Shown one piece after another: positions 25,959-34,018 of a stretch of DNA of 49,032 nucleotides. Origin of the DNA: Sediminibacterium sp. C3 (GTDB taxonomy: Bacteria; Bacteroidota; Bacteroidia; Chitinophagales; Chitinophagaceae); contig NZ_KI669560.1 of NCBI RefSeq assembly GCF_000508085.1, positions 1,909,203 to 1,958,234 of the forward strand, written 5' to 3'. The notes beneath the pieces were generated by a model. It ran no database searches, was not told where the DNA came from, and worked only from the letters and a program-made list of their open reading frames with translations. Made by a program: the position numbers and the translations under genes. Every line of letters begins with the position of its first letter. Position 1 is the stretch's first letter.

Positions 25959-27743
25959 ATGAAACATATCAGGAACTTTTGTATTATAGCCCATATTGAC
26001 CACGGGAAGAGCACATTGGCGGATCGTTTATTGGAACATACCAAAACGGTGGGAGAGCGTGAGATGATGAACCAGGTACTCGATGATATGGATCTGGAGC
26101 GCGAGAAAGGCATTACCATCAAGAGTCATGCAATTCAAATTAATTATACCCACAAAGGAGAACAATACGTACTCAATTTAATTGATACCCCCGGACACGT
26201 TGATTTCAGTTATGAAGTAAGCCGTGCATTGGCTGCCTGCGAAGGCGCTTTGTTGTTGGTGGACGCTTCTCAGGGGATCCAGGCACAAACCATCAGTAAC
26301 TTATACTTAGCCATCGACAATGACCTGGAAATTATTCCGGTGATCAACAAGATTGATATGGATGGGGCTAAGATTCCGGAAGTAACCGACCAGATCATTG
26401 ATTTGATTGGTTGCAAGCAGGAAGACATTTTATTGGCCAGTGGTAAATCAGGCATTGGTATTGAAGAAATTTTGCAAGCCATTTGTGAGCGCATTCCAGC
26501 TCCGGCAGGGAGTGTGGATGCACCCTTACAGGCTTTGATTTTTGACAGTGTTTACAATAGCTTCCGTGGTATCATTATTTATTACAGAATCATGAATGGT
26601 ACCCTTCGTAAAGGGGACAAAATTCGTTTTGTAGCTACCGGTAAGGATTATATCGCCGATGAAGTAGGCGTATTGAAATTAAATATGACCCCCAAAGACC
26701 AGGTATCTGCCGGTGATGTGGGTTATGTAATTACGGGTATTAAAAATGCGAAGGAAGTAAAAGTGGGGGACACGCTTACATTAGCGAGTAACCCGGGAGA
26801 GATGATCAATGGATTTGAAGAAGTAAAGCCCATGGTTTTTGCGGGTATTTTCCCTGTGAATACAGATGAGTTTGAAGAGTTGAGAGACTGTATGGATAAA
26901 CTGCAGTTGAACGATGCTTCCTTAACTTTTGAACTGGAAACTTCACAGGCATTGGGCTTCGGTTTCCGATGCGGATTCCTGGGGCTTTTGCACATGGAGA
27001 TTATTCAGGAGCGCCTGGAACGTGAGTTTAATCAGACGGTTATTACTACGGTTCCCAACGTAAGCTTCACAGCATATACTACACGTGGCGAAAAAATATT
27101 GGTGAACAATCCGGTTGAAATGCCTGACCAGGTTAAGATTGATCGTATTGAAGAACCATTTATTAAAGCGCAGATCATTACCCTTCCTGAATACATCGGG
27201 AATATTATGACTTTGTGTTTGGGTAAGCGTGGTATTTTAATTAATCAAAGCTATTTAACTCCTACCCGTGTTGAATTGATTTTTGAAATGCCATTAACTG
27301 AAATCGTATTTGATTTCTACGATAAATTAAAGAGCTCTACCAGAGGCTATGCGTCTTTTGATTATAGCCCCATTGACCAGCGCGAAGCGGATATTGTTAA
27401 AATGGACATTCTGTTAAACGGAGATAAAGTGGATGCTTTAAGTGCATTGATTCACAGAAGCAGGGCTACCGATTTCGGAAGAAAATTATGCGAAAAACTA
27501 AAAGAGTTGTTGCCTCGTCAGCAATTCCAGATCGCCATTCAGGCGGCCATTGGTGCCAAAGTGGTAGCACGTGAAAATATTAGCGCCATCCGCAAAGACG
27601 TTACTGCCAAATGTTATGGTGGTGATATCAGCCGTAAACGTAAGCTATTGGAAAAGCAGAAAGAGGGTAAGAAAAGAATGCGCCAGATCGGAAACGTAGA
27701 GATTCCTCAGGAAGCATTTCTTGCCGTGTTGAAGTTAGATTAG
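25959..27743 (+). CDS. lepA: elongation factor 4 (LepA), translational GTPase
   Basis: 594 residues from ATG 25959, the normal size. An in-frame extension to 25908 crosses the promoter and is rejected. G1 motif AHIDHGKST (about 8-16), G2 [10 protein letters not shown]3 DTPGHVDF, G4 NKIDM. Domains II, III, V and the LepA-specific C-terminal domain (ending with [17 protein letters not shown]) follow. LepA binds the ribosome and influences translocation and 30S biogenesis. Confidence 0.98.
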   Translation: MKHIRNFCIIAHIDHGKSTLADRLLEHTKTVGEREMMNQVLDDMDLEREKGITIKSHAIQINYTHKGEQYVLNLIDTPGHVDFSYEVSRALAACEGALLLVDASQGIQAQTISNLYLAIDNDLEIIPVINKIDMDGAKIPEVTDQIIDLIGCKQEDILLASGKSGIGIEEILQAICERIPAPAGSVDAPLQALIFDSVYNSFRGIIIYYRIMNGTLRKGDKIRFVATGKDYIADEVGVLKLNMTPKDQVSAGDVGYVITGIKNAKEVKVGDTLTLASNPGEMINGFEEVKPMVFAGIFPVNTDEFEELRDCMDKLQLNDASLTFELETSQALGFGFRCGFLGLLHMEIIQERLEREFNQTVITTVPNVSFTAYTTRGEKILVNNPVEMPDQVKIDRIEEPFIKAQIITLPEYIGNIMTLCLGKRGILINQSYLTPTRVELIFEMPLTEIVFDFYDKLKSSTRGYASFDYSPIDQREADIVKMDILLNGDKVDALSALIHRSRATDFGRKLCEKLKELLPRQQFQIAIQAAIGAKVVARENISAIRKDVTAKCYGGDISRKRKLLEKQKEGKKRMRQIGNVEIPQEAFLAVLKLD

Positions 27744-27776
27744 CGGAGTCCTCTTTATAAGGCCTTGGTTGATTAC

Positions 27777-28643
27777 CTAATCGGGCTCAACAGCTTCGTA
27801 TTCCGGTATGTAAACCCATCGGCCAAATTCCCATTTAAAACCTTCCACAGTGCCATAGGGAACCAGTGTGTGCTTTTTAGAAGGCTCATTGGACTCGCTT
27901 GCCAGTTTGGCAAATACAATCCGGTTCAGTTTGGCATCGTAATTTAATTTGGCATTGGCCTGCTTTTTAAACTCCAGACAGAAACGGCTTACGGGTTGTT
28001 TGGGCTTGATGATATCGTTGGGATAACTGAAAAATTTTCCACCGAACAAAGGATTGCCTAGTGGGTCAAAATGCAATACTTCAATCCATTTACGCGTGCT
28101 TCTGGCATCGTTTTCATCATAGCCCAACAGCGTATAGTATTTCTTGTTATTGTATTCTTTCAGAATAATATTATAATATACAGCGCCAATCCAATTCTGA
28201 TTGGTTCTTACAGAGTCGTAAGGGTTTTCTGTAAAATCAGTTCCATCGTATAATGGAATGAGTTTTAATGAACCATCTTTGGTGTTTATTTGAATGGCAC
28301 CCTTGTAGCGGTAGTAACTAAAATCCTTCATGAGTTGCCAGGTAATGATTCTGAAACTACTATCGGGTGCGTAGATCCTGGAAATGGTTTTTAAAGAATC
28401 AAATGGATAATTAAATGAATAAGGTGTTTTTAAAGCCTGTACCAACTGACGGGTAAAAAAACTATCGGCTCTCAGTCGGTCTTCGGTGTCTTCTGCATTT
28501 AATATGGTAAAAGCAAAACCACTCAAATTGGTTTCCGCTGCTGCCAGAATCGCTTTATTGGCAGGTGTTTGCGCCATTAATGGTTCATGACCAAAAGCCA
28601 GAAAAACAAAAAGGAAGAAGGACAGGATACTTCGCAAAATCAT
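27777..28643 (-). CDS. uncharacterised secreted protein, 288 residues
   Basis: Start is taken at ATG 28643, which opens a hydrophobic signal peptide (about 1-25, ending LMAQ); the frame extends to a TTG at 28658. The mature part looks like a mixed alpha/beta domain with many aromatic residues (YYNIILKEYNNKKYYTLLGY) but I see no catalytic motif. It is probably exported to the periplasm or cell surface. It lies 51 bases after the gmhB-like gene on the same strand and may be the last gene of that unit, or separate. It converges on lepA. Confidence 0.78.
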   Translation of the reverse strand: MILRSILSFFLFVFLAFGHEPLMAQTPANKAILAAAETNLSGFAFTILNAEDTEDRLRADSFFTRQLVQALKTPYSFNYPFDSLKTISRIYAPDSSFRIITWQLMKDFSYYRYKGAIQINTKDGSLKLIPLYDGTDFTENPYDSVRTNQNWIGAVYYNIILKEYNNKKYYTLLGYDENDARSTRKWIEVLHFDPLGNPLFGGKFFSYPNDIIKPKQPVSRFCLEFKKQANAKLNYDAKLNRIVFAKLASESNEPSKKHTLVPYGTVEGFKWEFGRWVYIPEYEAVEPD

Positions 28644-28694
28644 ACAGCAAAATACCAATAATTCATTCCATTCAAAGCCGCCCCGAAAATTTTA

Positions 28695-29258
28695 TCAAAT
28701 TTTTGCGTTTCTGCAGGCTTGTGCAAATTCAAAAAGGCTGTTAAAGCGTGCATCAATCATTGGATCCGGGAAAGGAGTTTCCGGATGGGTAGTGGACAGA
28801 AATACGGTATGCATACCAGCGTTTCTGCCGAATTTCATATCACTCATTCTGTTTCCCACCATGATAGATTTGCTAAAGTCTATATCAGGGAAATCGGCCT
28901 TGGCCTGAAAAGCCATGCCGGGCTGAGGTTTGCGGTTGGGTGAGTCATCGGCCAGGTCCGGGCAAAAATATATCTTGCTGATATTTCCGCCTGCTTTTTC
29001 AATCTGCTGCAACATGTAGTGATGTATGTTGTTCAGATCTTCAATGGTCATCAAGGATTTGCCTATACCTTTTTGATTGGTTGTAATGAGGATGCGATTG
29101 AACTTTTGATTCAGTAAAGCAACTGCCTGAGCTGCATCTTCATAAAAATCAAACTCAGAAGCGTTGCGGATATAGTCCTCTTTTTTCTCGTGGTTTATAA
29201 CACCATCCCGGTCTAAAAACAAGGTCCAGTCCAGGCCAATCTCTTGTAGTGAAAACAT
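28695..29258 (-). CDS. HAD-IIIA phosphatase, GmhB-like
   Basis: 187 residues. HAD motif I is FLDRDGVIN (14-22), motif II LITTNQKGIG, motif III RKPQPGM and motif IV MVGNRMSDM. This is the heptose-bisphosphate/histidinol-phosphate phosphatase subgroup. Location one base after gmhA supports D-glycero-manno-heptose 1,7-bisphosphate 7-phosphatase activity in ADP-heptose synthesis. The zinc-binding cysteine/histidine loop of E. coli GmhB is replaced by a short CPDLADDSPNRKP segment that keeps one cysteine, so a structural zinc is unlikely. Gene symbol is withheld because the substrate is inferred from context. Confidence 0.82.
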   Translation of the reverse strand: MFSLQEIGLDWTLFLDRDGVINHEKKEDYIRNASEFDFYEDAAQAVALLNQKFNRILITTNQKGIGKSLMTIEDLNNIHHYMLQQIEKAGGNISKIYFCPDLADDSPNRKPQPGMAFQAKADFPDIDFSKSIMVGNRMSDMKFGRNAGMHTVFLSTTHPETPFPDPMIDARFNSLFEFAQACRNAKI

Positions 29259-29259
29259 C

Positions 29260-29835
29260 TTAAGGAAATAAATTGGCTTCTACCAGTTCGCAAATAATAT
29301 GACCGATCATGATATGACTCTCCTGAATTCGGGGTGTATTCTTAGAGGGGATATCCAGCAGGAAATGGGAGAGCTCTCCCAGTTTGCCACCGCCGTTTCC
29401 GGTGAATCCAACTGTGATAATATTTTTGGCTCTTGCTGTTTCAAAAGCTTTTACAATATTAGGAGAGTTGCCTGACGTGCTAAGACCAATTAAAATATCT
29501 CCTTCTTGCATGGTCCCATCCACCAGTCTGCTATACACTTCGTCATAACCATAGTCATTGGCTACTGCTGTTAAATAGGAGCTGTTACAGTGCAAAGCGT
29601 CAGAAGGCAGTGCCGTTCTGTTTTTATAGAATCTTCCGGAGAATTCAGCCGCTAAATGCTGTGCATCAGCTGCACTCCCCCCGTTGCCGCAAAACTGGAC
29701 TTTATGTCCGTTTTTAAAAGCGGTTGTTACAGCATCCACCACACATGCAATTTGTTCTAACAATGCAGTGTTGTTCAGCAGGCTTTGTTTCACCTGTATG
29801 GATTCGGAAATGATATGGTTGATTTTATTTAACAT
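29260..29835 (-). CDS. gmhA: SIS-domain sedoheptulose-7-phosphate isomerase
   Basis: 191 residues, the standard GmhA size. It isomerises sedoheptulose-7-phosphate to D-glycero-D-manno-heptose-7-phosphate, the first step to ADP-heptose for LPS core or glycoprotein heptose. SIS motifs GNGGSAADAQH (50-60) and LSTSGNSPNIV are present, as is the C-terminal HIMIGHIICELVE. It is placed between a GT4 glycosyltransferase (eight-base gap) and the GmhB-like phosphatase (one-base gap) in a tight operon. Confidence 0.92.
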   Translation of the reverse strand: MLNKINHIISESIQVKQSLLNNTALLEQIACVVDAVTTAFKNGHKVQFCGNGGSAADAQHLAAEFSGRFYKNRTALPSDALHCNSSYLTAVANDYGYDEVYSRLVDGTMQEGDILIGLSTSGNSPNIVKAFETARAKNIITVGFTGNGGGKLGELSHFLLDIPSKNTPRIQESHIMIGHIICELVEANLFP

Positions 29836-29843
29836 TGCTTGTA

Positions 29844-30986
29844 TTATTTGGCAAGATCAACAATCGAATGAACCAGTTGATCCCATTGGTATTTTTTCTT
29901 TCCCTTGCGAAGCTCGGGTAAATAATGGTCTTCGCCCTGCAAATATAATTCTTCAATACCGGCTGCAATACTTTCCGGGTTGGGTTCTGCTACCCAACCA
30001 CTTTTATCGGCCAGAATCATATCGGGCAATGCCCCAACATTGGTTACCAGCATGGGTTTTTCAAAGTGATAGGCAAGCGGTGTTACTCCACTTTGTGTTG
30101 CATTCCGATAGGGCTGAATTACAAAGTCGCAGGCATTCAGGTAATATTGCACATCGCTGGTAGGAATAAAATGGGTAAAGGGGTATATATAGTCGGTTAG
30201 TCCCAATTCTTTAATGAGGTTTTGATAGGTTGCTGCATCATCATAAAATTCTCCGGCAATCATCAGTTTCACTGGTGGAGCGCCGTTGGCTTCATTTTTT
30301 AACTTTACCAGCTGCATCGCTTTCAACAAAAGATCCAATCCCTTGTATTTTCTGATAAAGCCAAAAAACAATACAATTCTTTCCTGTGCAGGTAGCCCCA
30401 GCTGCTTTCTGGCAGCTTCTTTGGTCATCTTTGTTCCAAAATTATCGTACAAAGGGTGGGGGCAGGTGAGGGATTTTTTATTGGTAAAAGTCATCAGATC
30501 CTGATTCACTTTTTTTACTCATGGTTATAAATGCGTCTACAGCACCAATAAAATATCGGGTGAACCATTTGTCTCCTAAACGTTTCTCGTGTGGTATGAT
30601 GTTGTCTGCAATACAAACCACTTTGGAAATCCCATTCCAACGTATGATACGTAATATGGTTCCCAGGCAAGGACCCATAAACGGCAGCCAGAATCGAACC
30701 AATATCAATGGCGCTTTCTTTCTGGCAATTGCAAAACCCATCCATATCCAGTTGAAAGGATTGATAGAATTGATTTTTACGTGTATGGTTAAATCAGTTG
30801 GCGCAGGATCACTGCTGTATTGCGATTTGCCTGGAAATAAAAAGAAGGGTATTGTAATGAGAAAGTGTAAATGGTAACGGTATAACCCTGAGCCTGAAAT
30901 TCCCTTGCCAGTCTTTCATTAAAAGAAGCAATGCCACCGCTTCTGAAAGGCCAGGTGGTTCCTATTAAAATCAGCTCTTTTTTCAT
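29844..30986 (-). pseudogene. GT4-family glycosyltransferase interrupted by two compensating homopolymer frameshifts
   Basis: The N-terminus (ATG 30986, LILIGTTWPFRSGGIASFNERLA) is a typical GT-B acceptor domain. The frame is lost at a five-A run on the plus strand (30839-30843), where six would be needed. The middle (about 30838-30517) reads on in another frame and contains RFWLPFMGPCLG and VVCIADNIIPHEK. At a seven-T run (30510-30516), where six would be needed, the original frame returns and continues through VLFFGFIRKYKGLDLLL and FVIQPYRNATQSGV to the stop. The net shift is zero and the restored protein would be 380 residues, normal for GT4. Conservation in all three segments argues for a recent event, sequence error or slippage. 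It sits in a tight surface-glycan operon. Confidence 0.82.
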
Positions 30987-30995
30987 GGGCTGTTA

Positions 30996-31946
30996 TCAGG
31001 CTTCTTCCAAACCCAGTTTATCTTCTATTAAATATACATTCCTTTCAGAAGCATTGCGGGCAACCAGTTCGGCCACAAAACCTGTCAGGAATAATTGCAT
31101 ACCAATAATCATCACCGCAAGTGCAATATAAAATGCAGGTTTGTTGGTAATGCCTACTTCAGGATCCAGAATTTTGGCCACCATTAAATAACCACTGGTA
31201 ATAAAACCAATTAAAAAAGCAAGGGTTCCGTACAAACCAAAGAACTGCATGGGTTTTTTACCAAACTTGCCCAGGAACATAATGGTTCCTAAATCTAAAA
31301 ATCCATTGATAAAACGGTCCCAGCCGAATTTGGTAGTACCATATTTTCTGGGTCGATGCTCTACTACTTTTTCCCCGATTTTCCGGAAACCGCTCCACTT
31401 GGCCAATACTGGGATATAACGATGCATTTCTCCAAAAACCTCAATGCATTTCACCACTTTTTTTCTGTAGGCTTTCAACCCACAATTGAAGTCGTGCAAT
31501 TTGATGCCGGAACTCTTTCTGGCCACGGCATTGAATAATTTGGATGGAATATTTTTGGTTAGGGTATTGTCGTAGCGCTTCTTCTTCCAGCCACTCACCA
31601 TATCGTAACCGTCTTCAACAATCATTTTGTAGAGTGCCGGAATTTCGTCGGGAGAGTCCTGCATGTCTGCATCCATCGTAATCACTACGTCTCCTTGGGC
31701 AGCTTTGAATCCTTCATTCAGTGCAGCCGATTTTCCGTAGTTCCGCTGAAATTTAATGCCTTTGATATTCGGATTCCCCCCGGCGATCGTTTGAATCACT
31801 TTCCAGCTATCGTCCCTGCTGCCGTCGTCTATCAACAATACTTCATAGCTATAGCTATGCTGATCTACAACCGATTTAATCCAGCTGCACAATTCAGGCA
31901 GGGACTCTTCTTCATTAAACAGTGGTACTACAATAGATAGCTGCAT
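30996..31946 (-). CDS. polyprenyl-phosphate-type glycosyltransferase, GT2 family, membrane protein
   Basis: 316 residues. The GT-A domain opens with SIVVPLFNEEESLPEL (4-19), has IDDGSRDDS (39-47) and the metal-binding MDADMQDSPDEI (91-102). Two transmembrane helices follow at about 230-255 and 268-292. This is the DPM1/ArnC/GtrB layout, which transfers a sugar from a nucleotide donor to undecaprenyl phosphate on the cytoplasmic face of the inner membrane. Donor sugar is unknown. It lies six bases after DUF4199 and nine before the GT4 gene. Confidence 0.9.
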   Translation of the reverse strand: MQLSIVVPLFNEEESLPELCSWIKSVVDQHSYSYEVLLIDDGSRDDSWKVIQTIAGGNPNIKGIKFQRNYGKSAALNEGFKAAQGDVVITMDADMQDSPDEIPALYKMIVEDGYDMVSGWKKKRYDNTLTKNIPSKLFNAVARKSSGIKLHDFNCGLKAYRKKVVKCIEVFGEMHRYIPVLAKWSGFRKIGEKVVEHRPRKYGTTKFGWDRFINGFLDLGTIMFLGKFGKKPMQFFGLYGTLAFLIGFITSGYLMVAKILDPEVGITNKPAFYIALAVMIIGMQLFLTGFVAELVARNASERNVYLIEDKLGLEEA

Positions 31947-31952
31947 GCAAAA

Positions 31953-32489
31953 TTATTGATCCTCAAATTTTTCTTCCTTGCGAATCACTAAAGTAAGTAA
32001 AAGCGACTTTACGAAATCCCAAATTAATCCTAAACCTGTTCCCATAATGATTTCCTTCAGACCCGTTTTCTTCATGCTTTCTGCAGAAGTAGCCATTTGT
32101 TTTTCAATATCTTCTTCACTCGCCCCGAATTTTTCCATCATGGCTCTGGTTTTTTCCAAACCTATCTGAGCAGATTTTTCGGTTAGTGTTTCATCAATTA
32201 AATTGTACAGAATATAAGTAGCAACTGCAATGATTAAGGCAGCCACCGCATAAGCCAAAAAATTAAATTTTAATCCTTCCTGAAAACTAAGGTAGCCGCC
32301 GTTTTGCTTTCTAACTGCGAATCCACCCAGCAACAAGATGATAATCATGTAGGGGATGAATGTTGAGGCAAACATTACATTGGTAAAAGTAGTAACGTCT
32401 ACAGCCCAGCTGCCATACATTAAAAGAACAGCGGATAAGCCGCAGATAAGGCCGTATTTGGCACCTTCATTAATTAGATTTGCTTTCAT
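31953..32489 (-). CDS. DUF4199 family membrane protein
   Basis: 178 residues from ATG 32489; an in-frame ATG at 32540 would overlap the preceding gene. Transmembrane helices lie near 10-28, 36-58, 75-96 and 150-170. A soluble acidic loop (about 100-145) separates the last two. The overall layout, EGAKYG start and SFQEGLKFNFLAY segment match DUF4199, a Bacteroidota family of unknown function. It sits eight bases after the dihydroorotase-like gene, within the operon leading to glycosyltransferases. Confidence 0.82.
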   Translation of the reverse strand: MKANLINEGAKYGLICGLSAVLLMYGSWAVDVTTFTNVMFASTFIPYMIIILLLGGFAVRKQNGGYLSFQEGLKFNFLAYAVAALIIAVATYILYNLIDETLTEKSAQIGLEKTRAMMEKFGASEEDIEKQMATSAESMKKTGLKEIIMGTGLGLIWDFVKSLLLTLVIRKEEKFEDQ

Positions 32490-32497
32490 AAAATAAT

Positions 32498-33763
32498 TTA
32501 TTGGTTGGTGGTTAATTGTCCGTTGCAGAAAGTTCCCCAAACTTTTCCTTGTAATGCTTTGTTCAGAAATGCATTGTTATGTGATTTGCTTTTCACATTT
32601 TGTTTTTCTAAAGCACTTTGTTTTTTTCGGTTGTAAAGGGTGATTTCCGCAGCAGCGTTTTCCTGAATATGAGTAACCGGAATGCTAAAAATATTACGGG
32701 CATTCAGTGAAAATAATTCCACCAATCTTTCATTGCTTATTTCAGGGAACAATTCGTTGAAAGCAGCAAATACGCTTTCCAGGGCATTCATGCCAAATTT
32801 GGCATATTCAAATTCACAGGTCTTGTGATCCCAATCCTGAGGGAAATGATGCGATGCCATACAATCAATGGTTCCATCAAGGATGCCATTTCTAAGTGCC
32901 ATCATGTCTGCCCTGCTTCTTAAAGGAGGATTTACTTTTAAATTGGTGTCGTAACCCTGCAAGTCTTCGTCACAGAAGAATAAATGATAAGGCGTTACAC
33001 TGCAGGTGATGGACAATCCTTCCAGCTTGGCAGCTTTAATTAAGTCCAATGAAGTTTTAGTGGTGATACCCGTAAAATGCATACGGGAACCGCTGTACCG
33101 AACCAGGTCAATATCTCTTTTGAGCATACTGATTTCTGCAATATCAGGTAAGCCAGGCAAGCCCAATTGAGTGGAGATAATTCCTTCGTTCATTAAACCG
33201 GTATGACCAATAGTTTTATCGATGGGTATCTGAATAATAACCCCATCAAATGCTTTAACGTATTGCAAGGCTTTCACGAGTAAGCCGGCTGATTGAACTG
33301 GGGATAATCCATCCGTAAAAGCAATGGCACCGCTGTTGCGCATATCATACATTTCTGCCAGTTCCTTGCCCTCTGTTTTTTGTGTAATGGCCCCCAATGG
33401 ATGAATAGTTACAGGCAAATGTCTGGATTGACCAGCCGCATATTCTACCAATGATTTATTGTCGGTAACAGGTTTCGTATTAGGTAAAGTAAACACACGC
33501 GTATAACCACCAGCTGCTGCGGCTGCTGCACCTGAAGCGAATGTTTCATTGAACTCAAAACCCGGATCCCCGAAATGGGCAAAAATATCTACCCAGCCAG
33601 CAGAAACTTCAAGGCCCTCTTCCTGTACAATGGTTGCGTTATCAGCAGTTAATTGAGCGCCTATTTTTTGAATCTTGTTATCTACAATTAAAATGTCCTG
33701 AACTTGTCCGTGGTAAGGAGAGTGGGGGTCGTTAATCAGCACCTGCTTCAGTAGAATATTCAT
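32498..33763 (-). CDS. pyrC: dihydroorotase-like protein with degenerate active site (PyrC'/PyrX type)
   Basis: 421 residues from ATG 33763. The amidohydrolase fold and family sequences are clear (AAAAGGYTRVFTLPNTKPV, LGAITQKTEGKELAEM, LKVNPPLRS). Yet key residues of active type-I dihydroorotases are changed. The HxH metal motif is F61-A-H63, a metal-ligand histidine aligns with Q178, and the catalytic aspartate of the usual SDHAPH aligns with H305 (ASHHFPQ). H260 in TPYHL and D151 remain. Such proteins, like Pseudomonas PyrC', act as non-catalytic partners of aspartate carbamoyltransferase. Bacteroidota genomes commonly annotate this form as dihydroorotase. The residue alignment was done by eye. 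Confidence 0.82.
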   Translation of the reverse strand: MNILLKQVLINDPHSPYHGQVQDILIVDNKIQKIGAQLTADNATIVQEEGLEVSAGWVDIFAHFGDPGFEFNETFASGAAAAAAGGYTRVFTLPNTKPVTDNKSLVEYAAGQSRHLPVTIHPLGAITQKTEGKELAEMYDMRNSGAIAFTDGLSPVQSAGLLVKALQYVKAFDGVIIQIPIDKTIGHTGLMNEGIISTQLGLPGLPDIAEISMLKRDIDLVRYSGSRMHFTGITTKTSLDLIKAAKLEGLSITCSVTPYHLFFCDEDLQGYDTNLKVNPPLRSRADMMALRNGILDGTIDCMASHHFPQDWDHKTCEFEYAKFGMNALESVFAAFNELFPEISNERLVELFSLNARNIFSIPVTHIQENAAAEITLYNRKKQSALEKQNVKSKSHNNAFLNKALQGKVWGTFCNGQLTTNQ

Positions 33764-33813
33764 GCAGTAGTTGAAAATTTTATGCAATATAGCTTGAAAA
33801 TTTCTTTTAGCCC

Positions 33814-33821
33814 TATATTTG
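33814..33821 (+). promoter_or_regulatory. promoter of tRNA-Pro (-7 TATATTTG)
   Basis: TATATTTG matches TAnnTTTG, with a TTG at 33794-33796, 17 bases upstream. The mature tRNA 5' end is 28 bases downstream, leaving a short precursor leader. Confidence 0.6.
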
Positions 33822-33849
33822 CACCCCATTCAACAAATGAATGAGAGTT

Positions 33850-33923
33850 CGGGACGTAGCGCAGCCCGGTAGCGCACACGTCTGGGGGGCGTGGGGTCGC
33901 AAGTTCAAATCTTGTCGTCCCGA
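33850..33923 (+). tRNA. tRNA-Pro, anticodon GGG
   Basis: 74 bases that fold as a cloverleaf. The acceptor stem CGGGACG pairs with CGTCCCG (33916-33922), and the discriminator is A33923. The anticodon arm CACGT / GCGTG encloses loop CTGGGGG, giving anticodon GGG for CCC/CCU proline codons. The T loop carries TTCAAAT. CCA is not encoded. It has its own promoter and terminator. Confidence 0.95.
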
Positions 33924-33927
33924 CTAA

Positions 33928-33957
33928 AAAAGCTCCGATCTTTTGATCGGAGCTTTT
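33928..33957. terminator. Rho-independent terminator after tRNA-Pro
   Basis: Perfect 13-bp stem AAAAGCTCCGATC / GATCGGAGCTTTT with a TTTT loop; CTTTTTG follows on the plus strand. A T run on the minus strand means it could also stop transcription from the tricorn gene ending at 34019. Confidence 0.92.
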
Positions 33958-34018
33958 CTTTTTGATGCAAAAAAGGAAAATGAGGTCAAATATATTTTGA
34001 TCAACCTCCATTAATCTC

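Noticed and set aside
33764..33829. Extended dihydroorotase-like start at ATG 33829
   Set aside because: It would overlap the tRNA-Pro promoter and adds residues not found in the family; ATG 33763 gives the usual N-terminus.
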